The notes under the pieces were generated by a model that saw only the letters and a list, made by a program, of their open reading frames with translations, made no database searches and was not told the origin of the DNA. A DNA stretch of 64,000 nucleotides from Leclercia adecarboxylata (GTDB lineage Bacteria > Pseudomonadota > Gammaproteobacteria > Enterobacterales > Enterobacteriaceae): the NCBI GenBank assembly GCA_901472455.1, contig LR590464.1, forward strand, positions 4,216,001 through 4,280,000, written 5' to 3'. The translations under genes were made by a program, and so were the position numbers. Below are positions 8,786 to 17,564 of this stretch, piece by piece. Numbering within the stretch: position 1 is the stretch's first letter; each line of letters starts with the position of its first letter.

Positions 8786-9002
8786 AAACCATCTGCCCTG
8801 ACGGGAGTGGTTTCCCGTCGGGGGTCAGGATCGGTTGAATCCTGAGAGTCTGGTATGTTGAAGGAACCTTCATCGCCGCGTCGTAATGCGCTTGTACAGG
8901 CGATATCTGCTTTCAAAGGTGCGCAGATGTACCAAAATTTGCTCCCTTTCAGGTTACAGGAGCTTTCGCTGTAGCCACCCGAAGGCGATTCTCACAGGCT
9001 AC
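8786..9002 (-). promoter_or_regulatory. Structured leader with three predicted tandem pseudoknots upstream of the STY4534/ssb genes
   Basis: Read on the minus strand, three hairpins each have a loop complementary to the bases just downstream. Element C: stem 8997-9002 with 8971-8976 (GTAGCC/GGCTAC), loop TCGC (8985-8988) pairs with GCGA (8966-8969). Element B: stem 8959-8963 with 8941-8945 (GCTCC/GGAGC), loop TGTAACC (8952-8958) pairs with GGTACA (8928-8933) with one bulge. Element A: stem 8814-8819 with 8800-8805 (GACGGG/CCCGTC), loop AAACCA (8808-8813) pairs with TGGTTT (8786-8791). Further hairpins lie at 8826-8844 and 8860-8871. Repeated simple pseudoknots near ssb and topoisomerase genes in enterics recall the STAXI RNA motif. 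The base pairing is seen directly; the family assignment is a hypothesis. Confidence 0.6.
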
Positions 9003-9039
9003 TGAATCATTGGTGGTCGTATGAACGACGGTTTAGCAC

Positions 9040-9072
9040 TTTTATAATTAAACCGTCCTCCCGGAATGTCAA
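9040..9072 (-). promoter_or_regulatory. Candidate sigma-70 promoter for the STY4534/ssb genes
   Basis: A perfect -35 TTGACA (minus strand, 9067-9072) is followed after 17-19 bases by an A/T-rich AATTATAA that can serve as -10. Transcription would begin about 290 bases before the first start codon and so include the pseudoknot leader. Confidence 0.45.
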
Positions 9073-9108
9073 CGGTCAAAATGGAAAACGTGATCCGTAA
9101 AAAATAAA

Positions 9109-9130
9109 AGGGCACCGTTTCCGGTGCCCT
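9109..9130 (-). terminator. Rho-independent terminator after topB
   Basis: Perfect 9-bp stem AGGGCACCG/CGGTGCCCT with a 4-base loop, followed on the minus strand by TTTTATTTTTT. It closes the leftward transcript that carries topB. The 250 bases between the topB stop and this hairpin contain no convincing gene. Confidence 0.85.
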
Positions 9131-9383
9131 GGGGTCAGTGCCTTAACCTGCGGTCGTCTCATCTGTCTCCGGGGAATAATCCCGACGCGGTTTTCACGGA
9201 GTGCATGCGTCTTACAGGTCAGTTAGTGTGCAATAACTTCCTGCCAGGCCTGCTGCGGGTAAATCCCGTTAAAAGTTACCTTACAGCACCGTGGCCAGCC
9301 GGGGCACCTATGCATCAAAGCCTGGCAACAATAGCAGAACCCGCCCCGGGGTTGTACAGTGAAATAGTTCAATACTGCGCGGA

Positions 9384-11398
9384 TTATTCTGTTTTAGCCT
9401 TAACCGATGTTTTTTTACGCTTCGCTGCTTTCTTCTTACCTGTACTGATAATTCCCTCACAGTCCGGATAGCGTATGCACCCCCCAGAAATCACCATTTT
9501 TACCTTTACGTTTACGTGTGGGGCCTTTACATAACGGGCAGGGAGGCGTGACGGGAGCGGTGATTTTCACACTGTCCTGGCGGCCTTTTTCGACAAGGTG
9601 ACGGGTCCACTGCAGCTGCTTTTGCATAAAGACCGCAAGCGACATTTTCCCCTGCGAAATATCATCCAGTGCCTGCTCCCATAATGCGGTCATGCCCGGG
9701 CTCGTCAGCGTTTCCGGCAGGGCCGCAATCAGCTCCCGGGCCATCTGCGTTGAGTGGATGTGCTTCCCTTTTTTCTCCAGATAGTGTCGTTTGAAGAGGG
9801 TTTCAAGCACAGCCGCACGCGTCGCCTCTGTGCCCAGACCGGCGTTATCACGCAGCACTTTCTTGAGCTTCGGGTCCACTGACGAAACTGGCCGCGTTCT
9901 TCATGGCAGCAATCAGCGTCCCCTCCGTGAACGGTTTGGGCGGACTGGTTTTCATATCCTTAACCTCAGAACCGGTGACAGCGCAAACATCCCCTTTTGC
10001 CAGCGCCGGCAGCGCCATACTGTCACCGTCGACGTCCTCTTCATCGTCATCTTTTTCAGCCTGAAACAATGACTTCCAGCCCGTCACCACACCGACTTTC
10101 CCGCGTGTACGGAACAGCTGGCCACCGATATTGAAAGACGCCTCCGTCACGTCAGATTCCTGCAGCGGAAGGAACTGGGCGAAATAATGCTGGCGAATCA
10201 GATGGTAGACCCTTCAGCTCATCGGCGCTGAGGCGCGACAAATCAAATGCCTGTCGGGTGGGAATGATGGCATGGTGCGCGGTGATTTTCTTGTCATTCC
10301 AGACACGCGAGACAAACTGCCTGTCCAGCTGATTCAGTACCGGGGCCACAGCGGGATCGGATTTTGCCACTGCCGCCAGAACGTCGGGTATTTCCTGCTG
10401 CATCGAAGTTGGAAGGAAACCGCAGTCTGTCCGGGGGTAGGTGGTCGCTTTATGGGTTTCGTAAAGTGCCTGAGCAATGGCGAGCACATCATTTGCGCCC
10501 ATGCCGAATTTTCGGGAACAGACCTGCTGAAGGGTGCCCAGGTCAAAACAGAGCGGCGCAGCCGTTTTCTCCCGCTTCTGGGTCACCTCCAGTACCGTAG
10601 CCCTGCCCTGCTGCTGACAAAGCTGTCCCACCGCCCGGGCTGCCTGAGGATTGATGCAACGCTTTTCCTCGTCACAGTACTGCTCAACGGGCACCCAGCC
10701 AGCCCGGAACCGGACGCCCTCTTTTTCAATAAGCGCATGTACCTGCCACCAGGGCTTTGGCACGAAGGACGTGATTTCATTATCCCGGTTAACCACCATG
10801 GCAAGCGTCGGCGTCTGTACCCGCCCGACGGACAGCACTTCTGACACCCCTGAGTCACGGGCTTTGAGAGTATAAAGGCGGGTCAGGTTCATACCGATGA
10901 GCCAGTCAGCCTGGCTCCGGCCCTTGCCGGCATCATACAGCAGAGCTGTTTTTTCTCCGGGAAGAATATTGCCCAGTGCTTCCTTCACACTGGCCTCATC
11001 CAGGGCTGATAACCAGAGCCGGCGCACCGCGCCACTGTAGTGGCAGTATTCCAGCAGCTCACGCGCGATAACTTCTCCCTCGCGGTCGGCATCGGTGGCG
11101 ATGACCACCTCAGACGCCTTTTTGAGCAGCTTACTGATAACGGTGAACTGCGATTTTGTCTGATCTTTGACGACCATTTTCCAGGCCTCAGGCAGCACAG
11201 GCAGAACATCGGCACGCCATGGCCTGCCATACTGCTCGCCATAGGCTTCAGGGCTGGCAGTTTTCGAGTAAATGGCCGACCGCCCAGGTCACAACGATGT
11301 TACCGCCGCTGATAAATCCCTGCTCACCGCTTGCTGATACCCAGTACGCGGGCAATATCCTTTGCCTGGGAGGGTTTTTCACACAGAAAGAGTTGCAT
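9384..11398 (-). CDS. topB: DNA topoisomerase III of the ICE (frameshifted)
   Basis: Type IA topoisomerase of about 671 residues. The start MQLFLCEKPSQAKDIARVLG at 11398 is the TOPRIM beta strand; the TOPRIM DxD appears as ATDADREGEVIA. SVGRVQTPTLAMVV and ATTYPRTDCGFLP carry the conserved gate residues and the catalytic tyrosine. The C-terminus has a C4 zinc ribbon (CPLC, then CIRYPDC) and a lysine-rich tail that is only reached after restoring the last frame near 9475. At least four shifts are needed (near 11330, 11240, 10195, 9880 and 9475). It would resolve single-stranded crossings during element replication and transfer. Topoisomerase III next to ssb and STY4534 is standard in this ICE class. 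Confidence 0.9.
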
Positions 11399-11413
11399 GT
11401 GTTGCCTCCCGCA

Positions 11414-11968
11414 TCAGCGTTTTTCACCCGCCGCAACAGCGCGGACATCATTCATCAGCTTCGTGACGCCGGATCCAGCCAGACGCTGTGCTGATGATGA
11501 GCGATAGACAACATAGAGCCTGCTGCCGGACCCGTTTTTCTCGATTTCGATATCCAGGTGATCACGTCCGTTCCAGTCGGAGCCCATTTTGTAGTAGCTG
11601 CCCGGCATGGCATCCCAGACGGGATGCGCATCATCTTCAGCCGCCGCTTTCCAGTCCCCGTCATTTGCGGCCTGCCGCAGTGCCTCAAGCTCCTGCGTGG
11701 AGATAAATTTGTAATGGCGCTTCAGGCGGGCCGCCGCGGTATCCACATCGACCGGCACGGAGAACGTTTTATCGACGGACTGCAGGGCCTGTTGCCCCGC
11801 CGGGCTCATCAGAGGCATCCCGCCACTTTCTCCGCTGCTGTTGCCGCCCAACGTTTTTGTCAGGTTTGCGGCTGTGTCACTGACCTGTTTATTAATCGCA
11901 GCCCAGTCCGTTGTTGCGCATCCGCTCAGTAAAAAGAAGGAGGTGAGGAGGAACACAGGGCGAATCAT
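11414..11968 (-). CDS. ICE lipoprotein of unknown function
   Basis: Intact 184-residue lipoprotein with lipobox FLLSGC (Cys 17). After a serine/glycine-rich linker there is a compact domain: SVPVDVDTAAARLKRHYKFI, a long acidic helix, then DWNGRDHLDIEIEKNGSGSR and LYVVYRSSS, suggesting an alpha/beta sandwich exposed to the periplasm. The start lies 2 bases after the PFL_4669 stop, and topB begins 15 bases downstream, so it is cotranscribed with topB. I recognise it as a common member of SPI-7-like backbones but know of no named function. Confidence 0.7.
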   Translation of the reverse strand: MIRPVFLLTSFFLLSGCATTDWAAINKQVSDTAANLTKTLGGNSSGESGGMPLMSPAGQQALQSVDKTFSVPVDVDTAAARLKRHYKFISTQELEALRQAANDGDWKAAAEDDAHPVWDAMPGSYYKMGSDWNGRDHLDIEIEKNGSGSRLYVVYRSSSAQRLAGSGVTKLMNDVRAVAAGEKR

Positions 11969-11969
11969 A

Positions 11970-12689
11970 TCATTCCTCCTCTGCTATGGTGTTTTTAAGC
12001 GGAGGTGAGAACGAAGAACGTTTTTTACCGCTTAACACATCCGGATCAGGTTCGCCATTTCGCTCAATGGCAACAAGCCCTTGCGTGGTTTTTTCTGCAA
12101 TATCACGGCGAGTCACTGCAAGTGTTCGGTAAGGCTGAATCACGCCATAGACCTGACGAACAGCATGGCCACCATTGTCCAGGATAGCGTCACGTTGCGA
12201 ACGCGAAATCAGTCCGTAATGAAAAGCCTGGAAAGCTTTCATTGCTAACTGATCATATCCAACCAGAAGCCATACGCACCGGTATCCTAACGGTGAGCGG
12301 CTGAAAACGCTGACATTTAACGGATCGGCTGATTCAACTTCCGAGAGCGTTACCCCTTTGGGTACGGCTGACAATATGGCATCCAGTGAACTGACGTTTT
12401 CATTAATTTTAAGTGTTGCTCGTTGCAGGGCTTCTTCGAGCCGTACCAGAGCCATATCGGCATAGGGATTATCTGCCGCTGAGTCTCGGGAAGCATTACC
12501 AGCTCGCGCAATGGCTTGCGGCATGCTGATTATTTCAGGCCTCTTTTTTTTCACCCCTGTCTCGTCCGGAGCATCACGTTTCCTGCCCTCCCCAAAGCCG
12601 GATTGCATAATGTGTATGGAGCAGGATATTAACAGAGGACTGTAGGGCCCCCGCTCGTGAAGCGGTTGTTCCGCCCTTTGTTTTACCAT
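11970..12689 (-). CDS. TIGR03761 (PFL_4669) family integrating conjugative element protein (frameshifted)
   Basis: About 240 residues. The conserved core is easily read: RPEIISMPQAIARAGNASRD, NPYADMALVRLEE, LGYRCVWLLVGYDQLAMKAF, QAFHYGLISRSQRD and the ending KRSSFSPPLK. In the N-terminal part a stretch between about 12590 and 12650 makes better family sense in another frame (HTHYAIRLW replaces the in-frame reading), implying two compensating indels. These proteins are conserved in ICE replication/maintenance clusters. The function is not known to me. The start at 12689 lies downstream of a 284-base gene-free segment with direct repeats. Confidence 0.8.
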   Translation of the reverse strand: MVKQRAEQPLHERGPYSPLLISCSIHIMQSGFGEGRKRDAPDETGVKKKRPEIISMPQAIARAGNASRDSAADNPYADMALVRLEEALQRATLKINENVSSLDAILSAVPKGVTLSEVESADPLNVSVFSRSPLGYRCVWLLVGYDQLAMKAFQAFHYGLISRSQRDAILDNGGHAVRQVYGVIQPYRTLAVTRRDIAEKTTQGLVAIERNGEPDPDVLSGKKRSSFSPPLKNTIAEEE

Positions 12690-12845
12690 CAGACATGTCT
12701 AACGCCTCTCTTTAGTGGGTAATGAGTTTTTGACACGCTTGAGATAGTCCGGGCGAGAGGGGTATATGAACAACTTAAAACCAGATCGTCACCGTTACAA
12801 ATTTGCAGAACCTTCATCTCTTTTATGGCGAAGAAGTATTGCCTG

Positions 12846-12904
12846 GCAACAGTGCTTACTTTTTAGCCCAGTGTTGCCACTGCAACAGCGCTCACTTTTT
12901 AGCC
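12846..12904. repeat. Two 23-bp direct repeats in the intergenic region upstream of the PFL_4669 gene
   Basis: GCAACAG(T/C)GCT(T/C)ACTTTTTAGCC occurs at 12846-12868 and 12882-12904, matching at 21 of 23 bases with starts 36 bp apart. A degenerate third copy of the core may lie near 12912-12930. The 12690-12973 segment has no gene. It holds these repeats and must contain the leftward promoter of the PFL_4669 gene, so they are candidate binding sites or iterons. Confidence 0.7.
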
Positions 12905-12973
12905 AGCATTTTGCTGGGCAAAAGTGCAAGACTTCATGCTCCGCTGCCTGTAAAAATCTGCAATCTCATGAAT

Positions 12974-14210
12974 TTAATGATTTTTTCCCCGAATTTTCTT
13001 CACCACATCCCTGATATTTTCCTCCGATACCGGGCGGGCAGAGGCGCGTGGTTCGGGTTTCCATTGTTGCTGTTCGGGACGCTGAACTGTTTTTTGCCCG
13101 ACACTGTCAGATATATCGCCACCCTGACGGGGCGCGTATAACCTGCCCTCACGCGCCTTCTTCATCACGGCCAGCAACCAGCCAACCGGGTTGCTGAGCT
13201 GCTGGCGTGCCATCACCTTTGCAGGCTGAGCAGCACAAGTTGTGCCTGTTCTTCAGGCAGCGCCTGCAGCTGTGCGGTCAGCATGGCAATATCTTCTGCC
13301 GGCACAAGTTCATGCAGACTGTCGGGAAGCACAGGTTTACCCGGTACGTACGTATTTTTATTCACACTGTGTGTGATACTACGTACGTAATGGTTCGGTT
13401 TCCGAACCCGGTCATAACCGCCTGTTTTTACTGGGCAGTACGGATTCCGAACTCAGTGAATTGTTGTATCTTTCTGGGCTGAGTTCGGTATCCGAACCCT
13501 GTTTTTTAGCGACGATTCCTGGCCCGTTTATGACTGAGTTCGGTTTCCGAACCCGGTGCGGGACAGGGTATTCGTGATGATGTTTCGCCATCTGGCTGGG
13601 CGTCTGTGGGCGGTCCAGACGCGATTCGATCAGCGCAAGATGGCTGCGATAATGGCGCATGGTGGGGTCGTTTTTTATATCGTCGAGCGCTTCGCGGCGG
13701 TCTGGCTGATAGTCCCGGTTTTTACTCCAGGCAGGCATCCCGCTACCGTATCAAGGAAGCGGGGGTCGAGCATTTCCGCATCGCTGAACGTCAGGGGCTC
13801 ATCGTGCTGAGCATAGATATTCCCCCGCACCCGCCCTTTATCATCCCGCACGCGTTTACAGAGGCTGAGCCAGCCGGTTATTCGCAGCATAAGCAGGACG
13901 CGGCTTACCGTTTCCCTTGAGGCTTTCCCCTTTCCGGGTGAGGCAAGCTGCAGCTGCAGTTCGTCATAGCTGGGGAAAACCGCCCCCCTCATTATTTTGT
14001 GCATACAGCCGGATCATCATCCAGCCCATCTTGTCCAGTGGTGACAACCGCGTGTCGAGCAACAGCCGGCGGGGAATGGAATCATGCACATTTCCGGTAA
14101 ACAGCAGGCCGTTACGTATCCTGCCATCATCCCGCCGGGGAACTGGCCGCAAGGCGGGCATTCATTTTATCCAGCGTATAAGCAATCAGGCTTTCTGCAG
14201 GCAGACTCAT
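12974..14210 (-). CDS. STY4528 family pathogenicity-island replication protein (frameshifted)
   Basis: About 412 residues restored from at least five frames. The N-terminus MSLPAESLIAYTLDKMNARL starts at 14210 behind AGGAAA. The conserved part reads SIPRRLLLDTRLSPLDKMGW, FPSYDELQLQLASPGKGKAS, RETVSRVLLMLRITGWLSLC and AEMLDPRFLDTV, which looks like a winged-helix replication or regulatory domain. A variable middle encodes repeated arginine/proline motifs where the DNA carries a palindrome array. The C-terminus (LPEEQAQLVLLSLQ, ARQQLSNPVGWLLAVMKKAREG) is typical of the family. Shifts fall near 14130, 13990, 13725, 13430 and 13205. Role in the element: probable replication or maintenance factor. 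Confidence 0.75.
13345..13389. repeat. Pair of TACGTACGTA palindromes flanking a CACAC/GTGTG segment
   Basis: TACGTACGTA occurs at 13345-13354 and again at 13380-13389, enclosing TTCACACTGTGTGTGATA. The block lies inside the STY4528-type gene, immediately beside the GTTCGG palindrome array, and can fold as a large inverted structure. Confidence 0.6.
13392..13552. repeat. Array of four palindromes GTTCGG-NNN-CCGAAC
   Basis: Copies are at 13393-13407 (arms extend to GGTTCGG/CCGAACC), 13438-13452 (imperfect left arm), 13483-13497 and 13538-13552. Centre spacings are 45, 45 and 55 bp. In the frame that is open across copies 2-4, copy 4 is read in a different codon phase from copies 2 and 3, so the DNA sequence is conserved more strictly than the peptide. 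This is what is expected for protein-binding sites. Confidence 0.75.
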
Positions 14211-14266
14211 TATTTTTCCTTTTCGGCCGCCATCACGGCCGTTCTGAACTGTCAGTATGCTTAGTA

Positions 14267-14288
14267 CTGCACCCGCGTACGGGTGCAG
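14267..14288. promoter_or_regulatory. Perfect 9-bp inverted repeat between the ParE-like gene and the STY4528-type gene
   Basis: CTGCACCCG and CGGGTGCAG with a CGTA spacer. There is no T-run on either side, so an operator or processing hairpin is more likely than a terminator. It lies 57 bases before the STY4528-type start. Confidence 0.55.
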
Positions 14289-14309
14289 GGTAAACAGGCT
14301 GTCATGCTG

Positions 14310-14558
14310 CTATTTCCGTATGGCGCTGTTATAGCGTTCGTGGCTGAGAAGAAGCCATGTCCGGCCTTCGTTGCGACTCAGCAGACGCCAGAACGGGCCG
14401 AGATCGATTTTGTAGTAACCGCAGCCTTTCTCATCGAGCCGGGTGTAATTACGCGCCCCCTGCCGGAAACGGCGAACCTGACGTAACGCATTCTGACAGC
14501 ATTGCGGCGGCGTACCATGGGGAGCCCGCAGGCCCGGCGCAACCATCCTGTATTTCAT
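14310..14558 (-). CDS. Small ParE-like toxin domain protein
   Basis: Intact 82-residue basic protein. The sequence LRQVRRFRQGARNYTRLDEKGCGYYKIDLGPFWRLLS followed by WLLLSHERYN resembles the fold labelled ParE-like toxin in current databases, with a basic helix followed by three beta strands. The start overlaps the DUF2857 stop (ATGA), so it is part of the parA-dnaB-parB operon. No antitoxin gene is adjacent in the usual orientation, so a toxin role is uncertain; it may have been domesticated as a DNA- or RNA-binding accessory. Assignment is from recalled resemblance. Confidence 0.55.
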   Translation of the reverse strand: MKYRMVAPGLRAPHGTPPQCCQNALRQVRRFRQGARNYTRLDEKGCGYYKIDLGPFWRLLSRNEGRTWLLLSHERYNSAIRK

Positions 14559-15145
14559 GCCGTCTTCCTTACCGGCGTTCGTGCCGGAGAAGGCTGCCGG
14601 GTCTTGTGCCAGCCACGGACCGCATGCCAGACCGACGTCAGCGAGACGTTCATCTGTTCTGCAGCCAGCATCATCACGTCCAGCCCGTCAGCACTTTCCG
14701 CATCTTCAACGCCGGACTTTTGCCACTGACGCCACAGGGCGGCGTTTTCCTCATCACCCAGTGCGTTACCGCGCCCCGGCCGGACATCGATACCGGCAAT
14801 ACGACGGCGGGCCGCCACGTCCGTACTGGAGAGCCCGAAGTAATTAGCCATCAGTTCAATGGAGCCGCCCAGCGCCAGCGCCCGATCGATACGCTGGAGT
14901 CGTTTCTGTTCAGTCCGGGCCTGCTGCAGCATGCGCACCAGATTGCCGTGATTGATGCCCACACTGATGATCGACACCTCACTGCCGGAAAGGTAGTGAA
15001 GCTCTTCGAGCGAGAGCCCCTGCAGCATCTGCATTTCCTCCCGGTTCAGTCCCAGCGATTCGCAGCGGCGCAGATAGCCACTTCTGAGATCCATAACCAG
15101 CTGCATCAATAATCCGTTTGCAGCCTGAGATAAACTGTTCATCAT
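14555..15145 (-). CDS. DUF2857 domain protein (STY4526-like), possible FlhC/FlhD-like transfer regulator
   Basis: Intact 196-residue protein. It reads NGLLMQLVMDLRSGYLRRCE, LGLNREEMQMLQGLSLEELH and YLSGSEVSIISVGINHGNLV, the conserved DUF2857 N-terminal helical block. A helix-rich C-terminal half follows (LGLSSTDVAARRRIAGID), which looks like a DNA-binding helix-turn-helix. Genes at this position in ICEclc-type elements belong to the transfer-competence activator, described as FlhDC-like (BisDC), so a regulatory role is a reasonable hypothesis but rests on memory of that system. It is coupled to the ParE-like gene downstream and separated by 82 bases from the DUF2786 gene upstream. Confidence 0.75.
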   Translation of the reverse strand: MMNSLSQAANGLLMQLVMDLRSGYLRRCESLGLNREEMQMLQGLSLEELHYLSGSEVSIISVGINHGNLVRMLQQARTEQKRLQRIDRALALGGSIELMANYFGLSSTDVAARRRIAGIDVRPGRGNALGDEENAALWRQWQKSGVEDAESADGLDVMMLAAEQMNVSLTSVWHAVRGWHKTRQPSPARTPVRKTA

Positions 15146-15227
15146 TCCCCCTTAATCCTGACGGTAACCAATGGCTGCCGGACCCCGGCCGCTGACACCC
15201 TGATGAAGACGGGCATTTTGTCCGGCT

Positions 15228-15864
15228 TCATACCCCCTGATAACGTGCTGTATCCGCCCCGCGGCAGGCTTTCAGTTCACGGGTTGTGACTGTTTTCATA
15301 CTGCGGCTTTCCAGCCAGTGGCTCATCACCTGCTGCTCCTCGCTGCTGATGTCAGTTGCCGATATCACCTCACGCACCCCACATACCCAGCCGTCACGGA
15401 ACTGCTCCGCTCTCGCCCGGCGTGTGGCCAGTTTCAGCCGCTTACTCTGGGTTTTGAGATAAGAATTTGTGGCATCTTTCAGCTGGCGCGTCAGCACATC
15501 AAAGGCATAGGCTGCTATCTCAGGTTTTTCACTGAATCCGTAAAAGGTTACCGAACGGCGATACCCGGCAGAGGTCTGACGCCATGAGTAATAAGCCTGG
15601 CAGCCAAAGGCATGACAGACGCCCCGGACAAGGGTCACCATCCATTCCGGAACTTTTTCAGCATCCGAAGGGGCCGTGCGGGAAGACGCTTCGCGCACGG
15701 ATGTAAGGCCGGCGTCAAGCTCGCTGATACCGTATCTGGCCATCCAGCTTTTGGGCACGCTGCAGAGCCAGTCCTGCCTCATGGGCATTACTGTTGCTGC
15801 GGCCCAGCTTCAGCAGTTTCCTGACAAGATTCAGCAGTCGCAACTGTCGCTGTGAGTTATTCAT
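15228..15864 (-). CDS. DUF2786 domain protein (frameshifted)
   Basis: About 212 residues. The start MNNSQRQLRLLNLVRKLLKL at 15864 overlaps the parB stop. The N-terminal segment AHEAGLALQRAQKLMARYGI is the DUF2786 hallmark; one extra G near 15745 breaks it. The rest is a mixed domain with WMVTLVRGVCHAFGCQAYYS and a basic helix (LKTQSKRLKLATRRARAEQF). Such proteins are common in ICE and phage replication/partition regions and are thought to bind nucleic acid, but no function is established to my knowledge. Confidence 0.75.
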
Positions 15865-17564
15865 CACTGTTATCCTCCCCGTACTTCAGACCGCGTTGCA
15901 GCTCCCGGAGACGGCGCATAACGCGCATCAGGCGGAGCAGTTTCAGAGCATCTTCATCTGTCAGGACAGGTGCTTCCCCCTCACCCGGGCCGCCGGTGAA
16001 AAGCTCCGGCAGACCACACACCCCTGCCGCCGGATGCAGCACAGGCGCTTCGCCGGTCAGGCCCAGCAGAAATGCGGCGGCTTCAGAACACACCTCACCT
16101 GCCCCGACGTAACCGGCAGACGTGTCCTTGTCGCGTTGAGGAAGAATTTCATCTTCGCAGCCAAGGACCTCACCCAGCTCCCATGCCAGACGAAAAGCGG
16201 TATTCTGCAGGTGTTCGATATCGTCCTGATGGGCCGGCACATGCCAGATGCTGTCATTACTCACCGGCGCGTCATCCTGCAGGACAACTTCAGGTTCTGG
16301 TGTTAAAAGAGAAAGCAGGCCATCCTCCCCATTGTCCTCTTCTCCGCCATTCTCTTCTCCGTACCCATTGGAGAGGGTAACCAGCCCGCTAACATCCCCG
16401 CTCTCACCTGAAATAACCGGCGCGGCACCGTACATATCTGGCTGAACCTCATGCCGGGGGGGCTCATTAATCGGTGTTTCAGAAGGAGAAGACGCATTAC
16501 CCGGAACGGGCGTTACAGCCCCTCCTGAGACCTCAGGACGTGAACTGGAGACAGGTAGCGGGACGCCTTCACTCTCATCTGAGCCTGTGGTATGCAGGGC
16601 GTGATCAGCATTAACAGGCTTGTTTGCGGCGGGAAAGGCAAACCGTCTCCGGCTCGCCAAAGTGATGTCTGCGGTTGCGTTCTTTAGGATCGAGTTCCAT
16701 CATCCAGCGGTCATAGTCCAGTTCCGGATGGGGTAACGCCTGCAGTAAATCACCAATAAATTCATCGCGAAACATCTCCAGAGACCACAGTTCCGGGGAG
16801 TTGAAACGGCCACAACACTGGCCAAAAACGTCGCTGAAGGATTTGTCGCCTGTGTCTGAAATCAGGCAAAATTCATCCCACACGCGTTCCGCATCATGCC
16901 GGAGCGCCAGCAGTGACGTTATTTGTGGCCTGCCAAGCCCGGACTCAAGCAGGTCTGGGATCCACGGATAAAGATATTTCAGCGCATCTTCCATACGGCT
17001 GACTGTTGAGTAATGGACTGGCAAACCTTCATGGGTCAGTAGCTCTGACAACTGACGCAACGAAACCGTCTTTCCCATCTGCTCTTCATATATAGAGCGG
17101 CTTTGTGGATCCCCTGCGCTTTTTTCAATAAAACTCAGCTCCCCGCGCACTTCATTCTCTGCCAAGATGGCCCAATAACACACTGCAGCCGTCCCGGCCA
17201 CGGCTTGAACAAACACATGGACGCGGAAAAACCGGTCCTTCTCCGGTTTCCTGCCACAGTTCTGACAGGATCTGATAACGTGTATTACCCCCGTCGCTGA
17301 AAGATGTACATATCGGGCTCACCATCCGGGTCACGGGTGACTTTGGGCACGGTGTCCAGCCCGCGCGAACGGATGGAAGCCTTGATATCGTCATAACGCG
17401 GATTGCGTGATGTTCGCGGATTATCAGGATTCGGGCTTAACTGGTCGAGCGTCCAGGACCATGGGCATTTCAGCCGCCGGCATGACGCTGATATTGCCGG
17501 CCGCCTGCGACTGGCGTCCGGGCTGCAGCATGGCAGCCCCCACATTAGAACTTTTACGGCTCAT
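15857..17564 (-). CDS. parB: ParB family ICE partition protein (TIGR03764-like; multiply frameshifted)
   Basis: The ATG at 17564 overlaps the dnaB stop. The N-terminus MSRKSSNVGAAMLQPG leads to the ParB core LDQLSPNPDNPRTSRNPRYD, IKASIRSRGLDTVPKV, FSDGGNTRYQILSELWQE and RGELSFIEKSAGDPQSRS, followed by the HTH region VSLRQLSELLTHEGLPVHYS. About 570 residues result if the acidic, proline-rich segment 16660-15857 is its C-terminal extension. Repairs are needed near 17455 (extra G), 17300 (extra T), 17240 (extra G) and 16640; all are in short homopolymers. The C-terminal part could be a separate gene. It should pair with ParA to stabilise the excised element or control its transfer. Confidence 0.75.

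Noticed and set aside
9124..9471. Plus-strand frame between the terminator and topB
   Set aside because: It overlaps the 3' end of topB after frame repair and starts inside a terminator stem.
15794..16306. Plus-strand frame opposite parB
   Set aside because: It is antisense to the acidic, proline-rich end of parB and shows no family resemblance.
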